A DNA stretch of 9,343 nt, from positions 1 to 9,343 of the forward strand of contig QQUD01000568.1 of the NCBI GenBank assembly GCA_008501785.1, given 5' to 3'. Position numbers and translations under genes: made by a program. The stretch's first letter is position 1. The number at the start of each line of letters is the position of its first letter. The notes under the pieces were generated by a model. That model did no database searches, was not told the DNA's origin, and was given only the letters and a program-made list of their open reading frames with translations. Shown here in pieces: positions 1 through 6,100 of the stretch. The stretch comes from Chloroflexota bacterium. Its GTDB lineage: Bacteria > Chloroflexota > Anaerolineae > Promineifilales > Promineifilaceae.

Positions 1-1920
1 GGCTACATCTACATCTCCTGACCAGTAAAATAGCTCATAGGCGGGTGCTGTGGTGGTCGGCGCATGAACAAAAACAGACTGTGGTCGCAATGCAACAGGG
101 AGTGAAACGAAATCTGTCTTTGGTGGCACAATAATCCATCCTGGCGTGCCGTTGTTTGGGAAAATCAAGCTTTGTGTGCAATCAAAATACAGATGCCGCA
201 ATCCTGTACGATTGACTAATATTTCGGCTTCTGCTGCTTCTAACAGCGGCGGTACACAATGACCTATCCATTCCCCAGGTACGTCCGCAGGCACATCGTA
301 AATAAAAATCGAATACCCAAGCTGGTCGATGGGGGTTTGGCGTCGAAACCAATCAAAAATGTCCGGTTCACGCAGCGACGTGCCGTGTAAATGTGTGACA
401 CTGATGGCATAACGACCAGGCGCAGGATTTGCTGAGGAGAATTCGGCGATAAGCCCTGTTTCTTCATCCATTGGCAGATGCCTAAAATTATTAAAATCAG
501 GCACATCTGGAAATCCATTGTAACTGACCCATACTGGTTCGTTAGATTGGGCAGCGTACTCAGCCAATAAATACAAATCCTGCCCCCAATCAATATTTGA
601 ATCGCTCAAAAAGAGGATTCCATTGGCCGATCCCCCCACAAACTCATTGAAATAGGCCAAGTGATGTGGCTGCTGTCGCAATGTCCCAATCACGTACCAG
701 CCAAGGGCGAGCAGAATTATCCACTTCAGAGAACGCAGAGAATTTTCTCTTTCTTTTTTGTCTCTTTGTCCCTTCGTTCCTTTGTAATGAATTCCCACCA
801 TGCCAACCAGCCATACAAACGGCAACACTGGCAAAATGTGCCGGTAGCCGATGTTTAACCCCGTCAGGCTGGCTGCCACAAATAACGATCCGGCGGGAAA
901 CCAAAGGTAAATTGTGCGCCGTAAATCTCGTCGCCAAATAATCAGAATGGCTCCGACACCCAGCAGTGCCAGCACCACAGCGGGCGTTTTCACCAGAAAT
1001 GCGACGATAAAGTAATACCACCATCCGGTTCGGCCCCGTTCGCCCAACAAAAAAGTAAGGTGGCTGTCTTCCACATGTGTTTGCACGGTGAGGAAGTTGG
1101 CCGCATAGGTTGGTGCTGGCAAAGAAACCGACACACCTGGCAGCGCCCCCCATTCAAACCCGTAACACGCCCACAAAATTAGAAAAGCGACTGGCAGCAG
1201 CGACACCCATCGCAAAAATGGCTGCCAGATTGGTTCTTTCCGCGACCATTGACTGTAAATCAGGACAAATGCGACCGGCAGCAGCAGCAGTGCCGTTACT
1301 TTGGTGCTAAGTGCCAATCCGAGGGTAATGCCTGCCAGCAGCCAATATAGGGGAAACGGCCGTTTTCCCCACCACCACAATCCCCACACTGCCGCAAAAA
1401 AAGTGACCGTCAACGGACCGTCCGTTGTTGCCAGCGATGCAATCCCCAACCAATTGGGAGCCAGTCCAAACAAAATAGCGGCCATCCACGCTGCCTGTTT
1501 GCCCGACAGCGCCCGTGCCCACTGCACCACCATCGCTCCCATCAACATGCCCAGAAAAATGATCGGTGTGCGTCCGAGAAGTAAGACACGGTTCAAATTT
1601 GTATTTGCATCATTTTCCAGCAACATTTCACGGGCCAACTGCACTCGGTCGCCGCCCCATTCTGGCAATGTTTGCAGGTCGGGCAGCGTTGGCTCGATTG
1701 TGAGCAAACTGCCAATGAGCCAGTGAGAGAGGGGGGTATGTGCGCCCTGGTATTGCAAGTCACCCGTTGTCCACAGCGCGTAGCCGCGCAGCAGGTGAGT
1801 TGGCTCGTCGTTGGTGATGGATTTGGAAACGGCCGTATTCACTGCCAGCCAAAAAAACAGCAGCAAGGCCGCAATCACAATTACCAAATATGCACGCGGA
1901 TGACGAGTCATTTTGCTCAT
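1..1920 (-). CDS. GT39/ArnT-like lipid-linked sugar transferase, partial (C-terminus outside window)
   Basis: Read on the minus strand, this frame stays open from an ATG at 1920 to the window edge, giving 640 residues with no stop. It looks like a multi-pass inner-membrane enzyme that moves a sugar from a polyprenyl-phosphate carrier to protein or lipid on the outer face (family 39 glycosyltransferase, PMT/ArnT-like). Visible evidence: a first membrane segment at about 10-28; the acidic pair D38-E39 in the first outer loop (NDEPTHLLRGY), typical of the catalytic site; TTDGPLT at 165-171; WYYFIVAFLVKTP at 300-312; GYRHILPVLPF at 358-368; and SNIDWGQDL at 441-449 just after the last clear membrane segment, followed by a long soluble domain. 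A second in-frame ATG at 1911 is equally plausible; neither has a clear ribosome site. A charged loop (about 380-398) is encoded by a low-complexity tract. The acceptor substrate cannot be read from the sequence. Confidence 0.88.
   Translation of the reverse strand, partial: MSKMTRHPRAYLVIVIAALLLFFWLAVNTAVSKSITNDEPTHLLRGYALWTTGDLQYQGAHTPLSHWLIGSLLTIEPTLPDLQTLPEWGGDRVQLAREMLLENDANTNLNRVLLLGRTPIIFLGMLMGAMVVQWARALSGKQAAWMAAILFGLAPNWLGIASLATTDGPLTVTFFAAVWGLWWWGKRPFPLYWLLAGITLGLALSTKVTALLLLPVAFVLIYSQWSRKEPIWQPFLRWVSLLPVAFLILWACYGFEWGALPGVSVSLPAPTYAANFLTVQTHVEDSHLTFLLGERGRTGWWYYFIVAFLVKTPAVVLALLGVGAILIIWRRDLRRTIYLWFPAGSLFVAASLTGLNIGYRHILPVLPFVWLVGMVGIHYKGTKGQRDKKERENSLRSLKWIILLALGWYVIGTLRQQPHHLAYFNEFVGGSANGILFLSDSNIDWGQDLYLLAEYAAQSNEPVWVSYNGFPDVPDFNNFRHLPMDEETGLIAEFSSANPAPGRYAISVTHLHGTSLREPDIFDWFRRQTPIDQLGYSIFIYDVPADVPGEWIGHCVPPLLEAAEAEILVNRTGLRHLYFDCTQSLIFPNNGTPGWIIVPPKTDFVSLPVALRPQSVFVHAPTTTAPAYELFYWSGDVDVA
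725..780 (-). repeat. Purine-rich low-complexity tract inside the glycosyltransferase gene
   Basis: On the minus strand this stretch is almost entirely A and G, with loosely repeated 8-base units such as GGGACAAA and GAGACAAA, next to a short dyad (AGAGAA at 737-742, TTCTCT at 745-750). It keeps the reading frame and encodes a very charged Lys/Arg/Glu/Asp loop (about residues 380-398) between two membrane segments. Similar purine/pyrimidine short repeats are usually intergenic, so this may be a repeat that expanded inside the gene at a tolerant loop. Confidence 0.55.
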
Positions 1921-1991
1921 ATGTCGGGATGGTAGGCGATTCGCGTCGGTTTGGCAAGATTCAGGACGATGAAATGACAAGGTGATACAGT

Positions 1992-2040
1992 CCCTCTTCC
2001 CTTGCCCCTTGCCCCCTGCTCCTTGCCCCCTTTTCCTGTA
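1992..2040. repeat. C/T-rich heptameric tandem repeat in the divergent intergenic region
   Basis: Degenerate 7-base units with consensus CCCTTGC run in register from 1992. The best copies are at 1999, 2006 and 2020, and CCCCTGC sits at 2013. The array lies between the divergent glycosyltransferase and EAD genes and ends just before the EAD ribosome site. It resembles the short tandemly repeated (STRR-type) heptamers known from cyanobacterial intergenic DNA; its function here is unknown. A GTG at 1982 would translate through it in frame with the EAD gene, but the product is Pro/Cys/Leu-rich filler. Confidence 0.7.
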
Positions 2041-2044
2041 TACT
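2039..2044 (+). promoter_or_regulatory. Possible -10 element (TATACT) for the EAD gene
   Basis: TATACT matches five of six positions of the sigma-70 -10 consensus and lies 18 bases before the EAD start codon, so a transcript would begin about at the ribosome site. No -35 box sits at the normal distance; TTGCCC at 2023 is only 10 bases upstream. Weak call. Confidence 0.25.
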
Positions 2045-2062
2045 TGCCGTAGGAAGGTTTTT

Positions 2063-2452
2063 ATGAATCGCGTACAGTTACGAGACGACATTGTGATTAA
2101 TTTTAATGAAGCGGAATTGCGTGCGTTGTGTCAGCGACTTGATCTGGATTCTGATGCATTAAGCGGCAAGACACACCGAGATCGGATCAGTGTATTGATT
2201 GGTAAGCTAGAGCGGGACAATCGGTTGGCTGAATTGGTGAGGGTGATGGTGGAAAAACGGCCGTATTTGGCCCAACGCTACGCCGATGATCTGGCAGATA
2301 CACCCGCCAGCCCCACCGAAGAAGATCGTCTCAACTGGCTTGACAACATGGATCGCCCAATCGAAGAACCCCCTACCATGCGCTGGGACACCACTGCCCG
2401 CCATTCCAAAGATAAATCTATAGACAAAGACAATCAAAGTGAACTAGATTAA
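2063..2452 (+). CDS. Stand-alone effector-associated (death-like) domain protein
   Basis: This 129-residue soluble protein probably acts as an adaptor rather than an enzyme. Residues about 5-68 match the pattern of bacterial effector-associated (death-like) domains: a hydrophobic first helix, FNEAELRALCQRLDLD (14-29), a short loop with SGKTHRDR, then LIGKLERDNRLAELVRVM (45-62) and RP. In known cases these small helical domains sit at the ends of NACHT/STAND, caspase-like, TIR or trypsin-like conflict proteins and join them by like-with-like contacts. Which numbered EAD family it belongs to I cannot say. The tail (80-129) is Pro/Asp/Glu/Lys-rich, probably disordered, with no recognisable effector. 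Start choice: AGGAAGG at 2051-2057 lies 5 bases before ATG 2063; the longer GTG 1982 start reads through repeat DNA. Neighbours give no effector gene. The family call is inferred from sequence pattern only. Confidence 0.7.
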   Translation: MNRVQLRDDIVINFNEAELRALCQRLDLDSDALSGKTHRDRISVLIGKLERDNRLAELVRVMVEKRPYLAQRYADDLADTPASPTEEDRLNWLDNMDRPIEEPPTMRWDTTARHSKDKSIDKDNQSELD

Positions 2453-2488
2453 TGATTGCTCATTCTCTGTCAACTTGTTTTCATCTCT

Positions 2489-2529
2489 TTGCCAAACGCA
2501 ATAAAATCACATTAGATTACCAATAAAAT
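2489..2529 (+). promoter_or_regulatory. Possible promoter/operator region upstream of the DUF423 gene
   Basis: TTGCCA (2489-2494) and TAGATT (2513-2518) are spaced by 18 bases and could be -35 and -10 boxes. The 9-base word CAATAAAAT occurs twice, at 2499-2507 and 2521-2529, repeating every 22 bases (about two helical turns), which would suit a dimeric regulator. Both readings are speculative in such AT-rich DNA. Confidence 0.25.
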
Positions 2530-2538
2530 GAGGCATAC

Positions 2539-2913
2539 ATGGACAAAGTTTTTACGATAATTGGTTCTGCTTTGATGATGGTGGGTGTTGGCGCTGGTGC
2601 GTTTGGTGCGCATGGGTTGAGCACCTACTTTGAGCGATTTCCCAATTTAGAAGGGACGTTTGAAACGGCCGTTCGCTACCACATCTACCACGCCATTGGC
2701 ATCCTGTTCATGGCCTGGGCCGTCACCAAATGGCCCGGCGCACTAACCTCCTGGGCAGGCTACTTGCTATTTGCAGGCGTCCTCATCTTTTCTGGCAGCC
2801 TTTACCTACTGGTCTTAACCCGCCAAGGCTGGCTGGGGGCCATCACTCCCATCGGTGGCGTCGCCTTCATCGCTGGATGGACCTGCCTCCTTATCGCCGC
2901 CTGGCGCAGCTAA
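2539..2913 (+). CDS. DUF423 (YgdD-like) small membrane protein
   Basis: This 124-residue protein is nearly all membrane, with four hydrophobic segments at about 4-24, 48-63, 71-93 and 99-121. Family hallmarks are clear: GAFGAHGL (20-27) after the first segment, FETAVRYHIYHAIGILF (41-57), IFSGSLYLLVLT (83-94) and ITPIGGVAFIAGW (102-114). The length is normal for the family. DUF423 proteins are widespread in bacteria, including E. coli YgdD, and have no established biochemical role, so none is assigned. GAGG at 2530-2533 lies 5 bases before the ATG. The stop codon overlaps the start of a heptamer repeat that separates it from the rhodanese gene; the two may share a transcript. Confidence 0.9.
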   Translation: MDKVFTIIGSALMMVGVGAGAFGAHGLSTYFERFPNLEGTFETAVRYHIYHAIGILFMAWAVTKWPGALTSWAGYLLFAGVLIFSGSLYLLVLTRQGWLGAITPIGGVAFIAGWTCLLIAAWRS

Positions 2914-2972
2914 TAGCTGAAACCTGATGCCTGAAAGCTGGCACCTGAAAGCTATCAGCAATCAACCTTCAG
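2910..2972. repeat. Heptameric tandem repeat between the DUF423 and rhodanese genes
   Basis: Units of 7 bases with consensus CTGAAAG follow each other in register from 2910. CTGAAA recurs exactly every 14 bases (2917, 2931, 2945), alternating with more divergent units such as CTGATGC (2924), CTGGCAC (2938) and CTATCAG (2952); the pattern then fades. The array begins on the DUF423 stop codon and ends just before the rhodanese ribosome site. ATAGCT (2913-2918) and AGCTAT (2950-2955) also form an inverted pair. Again STRR-like; function unknown. Confidence 0.7.
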
Positions 2973-2989
2973 CACGAATAGGAGATTAC

Positions 2990-3349
2990 ATGACAAACCC
3001 ATACGGTATGCCCGGATATTCCGTGCAGGAAGTCGCTGCGAAACTACAGAATGGCGACGAATTCATCATCATCGACGTGCGCGAACCACGCGAACTACTA
3101 CTAGCCGAAATTGAAGCATCGTTCATTCACATCCCGCTTAGCCTTTTGTCCATGCAACGCCTTGAAGCGTTGCCAGAAGAAGTAACGGATGATAAAAATA
3201 TTGAGGTTGTCGTGATGTGTCATCATGGCAATCGCAGTGCCCAGGTGACTGCATGGCTGCGGCAACAGGGTTGGACAAATGTTTACAATATGGATGGCGG
3301 CATCGAAGCCTACGCCGTTGCCATAGACAACAACATTGGGCGCTACTAA
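2990..3349 (+). CDS. Single-domain rhodanese-like sulfurtransferase
   Basis: This 119-residue cytosolic protein consists of one rhodanese domain. Family members carry sulfane sulfur as a cysteine persulfide and pass it to cyanide, thiols or protein partners. Visible: SVQEVAAKL (11-19); the CH2A-like IIIDVREPREL (26-36), in which D29 and R31 are typical; the active-site loop CHHGNRS (77-83) with catalytic C77; and QGWTNVYNMDGGIEAY (93-108). The CHHGxRS loop is typical of the single-domain type seen in many bacteria, so the enzyme should be active. AGGAG at 2980-2984 lies 5 bases before ATG 2990. An in-frame ATG at 2927 would only add residues translated from the heptamer repeat and is rejected. 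Physiological partner unknown; no sulfur-metabolism gene lies next to it. Confidence 0.93.
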   Translation: MTNPYGMPGYSVQEVAAKLQNGDEFIIIDVREPRELLLAEIEASFIHIPLSLLSMQRLEALPEEVTDDKNIEVVVMCHHGNRSAQVTAWLRQQGWTNVYNMDGGIEAYAVAIDNNIGRY

Positions 3350-3404
3350 TGTAAAAAACCAGTGTCCCAACATATCAAAAGAACAGTTGCAAGATCGCTA
3401 TCCT

Positions 3405-3437
3405 AGAATGGTCCAATCTCAAAGATTGGACCATTCT
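3405..3437. repeat. Perfect 15-bp inverted repeat with a 3-base loop
   Basis: AGAATGGTCCAATCT (3405-3419) pairs perfectly with 3423-3437 around the loop CAA. It lies in the 134-base gap between the rhodanese and HMG-CoA lyase genes. As RNA it would be a strong hairpin. No U-run follows on either strand, so it is not a textbook intrinsic terminator; it could be a Rho-assisted terminator, a processing or attenuation element, or a regulator-binding dyad upstream of the lyase gene. Confidence 0.85.
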
Positions 3438-3483
3438 TAAACAAACTTCTTATCAAAATCTTGAGTTTCCCACGAGCGCATTT

Positions 3484-4410
3484 ATGAGCGATCACATAAA
3501 GATTTACGAAGTAGGACCGCGTGATGGATTGCAAAACGAATCGACCCCCGTCAATACCGAGCAGAAAAATCGGTTGGTTGATGGTTTGGTTCGTGCCGGA
3601 TTGCAGCACATCGAGCTAACCAGCTACGTTCACCCCAAAGCCGTTCCCCAAATGGCCGATGCGGATGAGGTGATGCACGTCAACCGCGCTAAATTTCCTC
3701 ATGCCGATTTTATTGGTCTTGTGTTTAATCAGCGCGGGTATGATCGGGCCATTGCCTCGGGTTGTCGTTCAATGGCCTTCGGTGTGTCTGTTACTGAAAC
3801 CTTTTCTCAAAAAAACACCCGTATGTCTTCTGCCAGAGCGCTGGAAATCACACGTGATTTAGTTGCGCAAGCCAAACGAGACGGCATTTGGACACGTGTT
3901 TATGTGATGACTGCCTGGGTCTGTCCTTTTGAGGGTCTCACGCCACCACATCGCACCATTGCCCTGGCTGAAAAGCTATGGGAGCTAAACATTGATGAAC
4001 TGGCTATCGCCGACACCATTGGCCACGCAAACCCACTTGATGTAGGCCACTTGATGGAAGAACTAGGCCGCCGTTTAGACATGTCCAAACTCGCCGTCCA
4101 TCTCCATGATACCCAGGCAACTGGGTTGGCAAATGTCACCACAGCATTGCAGGCTGGTGTCCGCATTTTTGATAGCAGTGTGGGGGGATTGGGAGGCTGT
4201 CCTTTCGCACCTGGTGCGGCTGGCAATCTCGCGACAGAAGACCTGGTATTTTTGGCTTATAAAATGGGCATTGGCACCGGTGTCGATTTTCAAAAATTGT
4301 GGGATGTGGTGTGGGAATTGGAAGAAGTAATCGGCCGTCCAATTGGTGGGCGCATTCGTCAATGGTGGGAAAGTGTTTGTAATATTGAGCCAATGGTGGA
4401 ATTCAAATAA
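3484..4410 (+). CDS. Hydroxymethylglutaryl-CoA lyase
   Basis: This 308-residue TIM-barrel enzyme splits HMG-CoA into acetyl-CoA and acetoacetate (EC 4.1.3.4), the last step of leucine breakdown, in the cytosol. Metal and catalytic residues are in place: EVGPRDGLQNE (9-19) with R13 and D14, HLHD with H206 and H208, the signature SSVGGLGGCPFAPGAAGN (231-248) with catalytic C239, and metal ligand N248. Length is normal. The strand before the HxH motif reads ADTIGHANP (176-184), a little unlike the animal enzyme, so a related branched 3-hydroxyacyl-CoA lyase of the same family is possible. Neither leucine-catabolism nor mevalonate genes lie alongside, so the pathway cannot be fixed from context. 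The ATG at 3484 has no strong ribosome site, but the family's N-terminus begins here. A 15-bp hairpin lies 46 bases upstream. Symbols used elsewhere include mvaB. Confidence 0.92.
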   Translation: MSDHIKIYEVGPRDGLQNESTPVNTEQKNRLVDGLVRAGLQHIELTSYVHPKAVPQMADADEVMHVNRAKFPHADFIGLVFNQRGYDRAIASGCRSMAFGVSVTETFSQKNTRMSSARALEITRDLVAQAKRDGIWTRVYVMTAWVCPFEGLTPPHRTIALAEKLWELNIDELAIADTIGHANPLDVGHLMEELGRRLDMSKLAVHLHDTQATGLANVTTALQAGVRIFDSSVGGLGGCPFAPGAAGNLATEDLVFLAYKMGIGTGVDFQKLWDVVWELEEVIGRPIGGRIRQWWESVCNIEPMVEFK

Positions 4411-4455
4411 AAAACCGTCTAAAATTCTCTTTATGGTGCAAATCACAAGGTTGAT

Positions 4456-4461
4456 TATACT
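4456..4461 (+). promoter_or_regulatory. Possible -10 element (TATACT) before aat
   Basis: TATACT lies 34 bases before the aat start codon, in the 85-base gap after the lyase gene. No good -35 box is seen at 16-18 bases upstream; the nearest is a poor TTATGG at 4431 with a 19-base spacer. If real, it would drive the aat-prs-hydrolase group. Confidence 0.25.
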
Positions 4462-4495
4462 CTTATCCCGTTATGTTAGAGATGGCAGGCGGTAG

Positions 4496-5080
4496 ATGGA
4501 ACTAACGTCGGAATTACTCTTGTCGGCTTATTGCCAGGGAGTTTTCCCAATGGCACATGAAGATGGAGACATCTACTGGTATGATCCTGACCCACGAACT
4601 ATTTTGCCCCTCGATGAATTTCACACCCCCCGTTCACTCAAACGAAAAATAAAAAAGAACCTATTTGAAATTCGAGTGAACAGCAGCTTTACAGATGTTA
4701 TGATTGCTTGCTCTGCGCCAGCACCTGGGCGAGAATCAACCTGGATTAACAATGAGTTGATTATTGCTTATACAAAATTGAATCAATTAGGATATGCCCA
4801 CTCAGTTGAGGTGTGGCAAGCAAATGAGTTGGTGGGTGGGCTTTATGGCGTTGCGGTTCGTGGTTTGTTTGCTGGGGAAAGTATGTTTAGCCATGTAACA
4901 GATAGTAGTAAAATAGCTTTGGTTTATTTAGTAGAGCGGTTGCGGCGCAAAGGGTATGTGTTGTTAGATACGCAGTTTACAACAGACCATTTGCGCCAAT
5001 TTGGCGCTCTGGAGATAGAGGCAGAGGAATACAAACGGCGTTTGCAAACTGCGCTAAAGATTCCTGCCCAATTTGTATAG
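4496..5080 (+). CDS. aat: Leucyl/phenylalanyl-tRNA--protein transferase (Aat)
   Basis: This cytosolic enzyme transfers Leu or Phe from its aminoacyl-tRNA to the N-terminal Lys or Arg of a protein (EC 2.3.2.6), making an N-degron that ClpS delivers to ClpAP. The whole family pattern is present in 194 residues: AYCQGVFPMA (11-20), YWYDPDPRTILPLDEFH (27-43), TWI (82-84), ELVGGLYGVA (111-120), FAGESMFS (125-132) and DTQFTTDHLRQFGA (158-171). E128, D158 and Q160 correspond to residues important for catalysis in the E. coli enzyme. E. coli Aat is longer (234); the missing part is mostly the variable N-terminal extension, so this looks complete. AGGCGG at 4487-4492 is close (3 bases) to the ATG. The stop codon touches an ATG of the next gene, so aat and prs are surely co-transcribed. 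Confidence 0.95.
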   Translation: MELTSELLLSAYCQGVFPMAHEDGDIYWYDPDPRTILPLDEFHTPRSLKRKIKKNLFEIRVNSSFTDVMIACSAPAPGRESTWINNELIIAYTKLNQLGYAHSVEVWQANELVGGLYGVAVRGLFAGESMFSHVTDSSKIALVYLVERLRRKGYVLLDTQFTTDHLRQFGALEIEAEEYKRRLQTALKIPAQFV

Positions 5081-5092
5081 ATGGAGAATCTC

Positions 5093-6082
5093 ATGACGGT
5101 AATTGATCCAGATGAAGTGCGAATGTTTAGCGGCAGTTCGAATCCAGAAATCGCCGCTTCTATTGCGGATTGCATTGGCATTCCGCTCGAAAAAACCCAT
5201 ATATCAAAATTTAGTAATGACAATTTGTTTGTACAGCTTGGGTCTAGCGTTCGCGGGCGCAAGGTGTATATTGTGCAATCATTAACACCACCAGTGAGCA
5301 ATCATTTAGTAGAGCTGCTGATGATGCTAGATATTGCAAAAAGTGCAGCGGCGCGAGAAATTCATGCCATTATTCCTTATTTTTCTTATGCACGGTCTGA
5401 CAAAAAAGATGCGCCGCGTATTTCAATTACAGCAAAATTGATTGCCGATTTGCTGAAAACGGCCGGTGCTACACACATAATGGCCATGACATTGCATGCA
5501 CCGCAGGTTCATGGATTTTTTGATATTCCTGCAGATCCGCTAACTTCCCGAATGGAAATTGTAGATTATCTGAAACAACGGGAGTTAAATCCTGAAACGA
5601 CTGTTGTGGTTGCGCCAGATATGGGACGTGCCCAAGCGGCAGCACGGTTTGCCGAGCAGTTGGGCTTGCCAGTTGCTTCAGCTTACAAAACGCGTATTTC
5701 TGATACGAACGTAGAAATTGGCGGGTTGATTCGCCGTCAAGTGAAAGGTTTCAAAAAAGCAATTGTGTATGATGATGAGATTGCCACTGCTGGTACAGTG
5801 ACTGGGTTGAGTAAAGTGTTAGTTGAAAATGGCGTTAATGAAATTACGCTTGTTTGTACACATGGCCTGTTTTTGGGTAAAGCGATCAAACGGATTCGCT
5901 CGATTCCAGAAATTAATGAAATTATTTCAACGGATACGGTTCTGTTATCATCAAAGATGAAGGAACAGTTGCCCATGCTGACTGTTTTGCCGGTTGGTCA
6001 TGTGTTTGGAAAGGCGATTATTCAGAATTATTTACATCGTTCCATTGGTGAGCTTTTTGCGTATAGTGAAGGCGTGGAATAG
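5093..6082 (+). CDS. prs: Ribose-phosphate pyrophosphokinase (PRPP synthetase), divergent type
   Basis: The enzyme makes PRPP from ribose 5-phosphate and ATP (EC 2.7.6.1) for nucleotide, histidine and tryptophan synthesis. The protein has 329 residues from ATG 5093, which has GGAG at 5083-5086 in front; the in-frame ATG at 5081, adjoining the aat stop, adds only four residues. Landmarks: FSGSSNPEIA (12-21), SVRGRKVYIVQS (52-63), ATP-site loop RSDKKDAPR (101-109), LHAPQVHGFFDIPAD (134-148) with metal ligand H135, D176, the K199/R201 flexible loop, and the PRPP loop VYDDEIATAGT (225-235). Several usually invariant spots differ: the ATP loop is RSDKKD rather than RQDRK, the D of DLH is T133, and the fifth residue of the DDxxDTAGT loop is A231. 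This suggests a separate subfamily rather than decay, because the fold, length and catalytic K/R/H are kept. It is followed 18 bases later by a hydrolase gene. Confidence 0.9.
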   Translation: MTVIDPDEVRMFSGSSNPEIAASIADCIGIPLEKTHISKFSNDNLFVQLGSSVRGRKVYIVQSLTPPVSNHLVELLMMLDIAKSAAAREIHAIIPYFSYARSDKKDAPRISITAKLIADLLKTAGATHIMAMTLHAPQVHGFFDIPADPLTSRMEIVDYLKQRELNPETTVVVAPDMGRAQAAARFAEQLGLPVASAYKTRISDTNVEIGGLIRRQVKGFKKAIVYDDEIATAGTVTGLSKVLVENGVNEITLVCTHGLFLGKAIKRIRSIPEINEIISTDTVLLSSKMKEQLPMLTVLPVGHVFGKAIIQNYLHRSIGELFAYSEGVE

Positions 6083-6100
6083 AATGGATTTGGAGGAAAG

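Noticed and set aside
264..593. 109-residue minus-strand open frame
   Set aside because: It is in a different frame from the open glycosyltransferase reading, which continues through this stretch with protein-like sequence and no stop.
644..1153. 169-residue minus-strand open frame, and the plus-strand frames opposite it (661-858, 666-941, 1110-1310, 1301-1726)
   Set aside because: All overlap the continuous 640-residue glycosyltransferase frame and show no family pattern; they are out-of-frame shadows.
1..1920. Possible frameshifted or broken glycosyltransferase pseudogene
   Set aside because: Codon-by-codon reading from 1920 to 1 shows a single uninterrupted frame containing all expected motifs.
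1982..2062. Upstream GTG extension of the EAD gene
   Set aside because: It translates the C/T-rich heptamer repeat into Pro/Leu/Cys-rich filler, whereas ATG 2063 has a strong AGGAAGG site and starts right at the domain.
1992..2972. CRISPR-like array
   Set aside because: The repeats are 7-base tandem units without unique spacers, and no cas gene is present.
2927..2989. Upstream ATG extension of the rhodanese gene
   Set aside because: The extra residues come from the CTGAAAG heptamer array; ATG 2990 has an AGGAG site at good distance and matches the family's N-terminus.
3405..3437. Textbook Rho-independent terminator
   Set aside because: No U-run follows the stem on either strand, so only the inverted repeat is reported.
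3900..4446. Minus-strand open frames opposite HMG-CoA lyase
   Set aside because: The plus strand encodes a complete enzyme with all catalytic residues; the antisense frames show no recognisable pattern.
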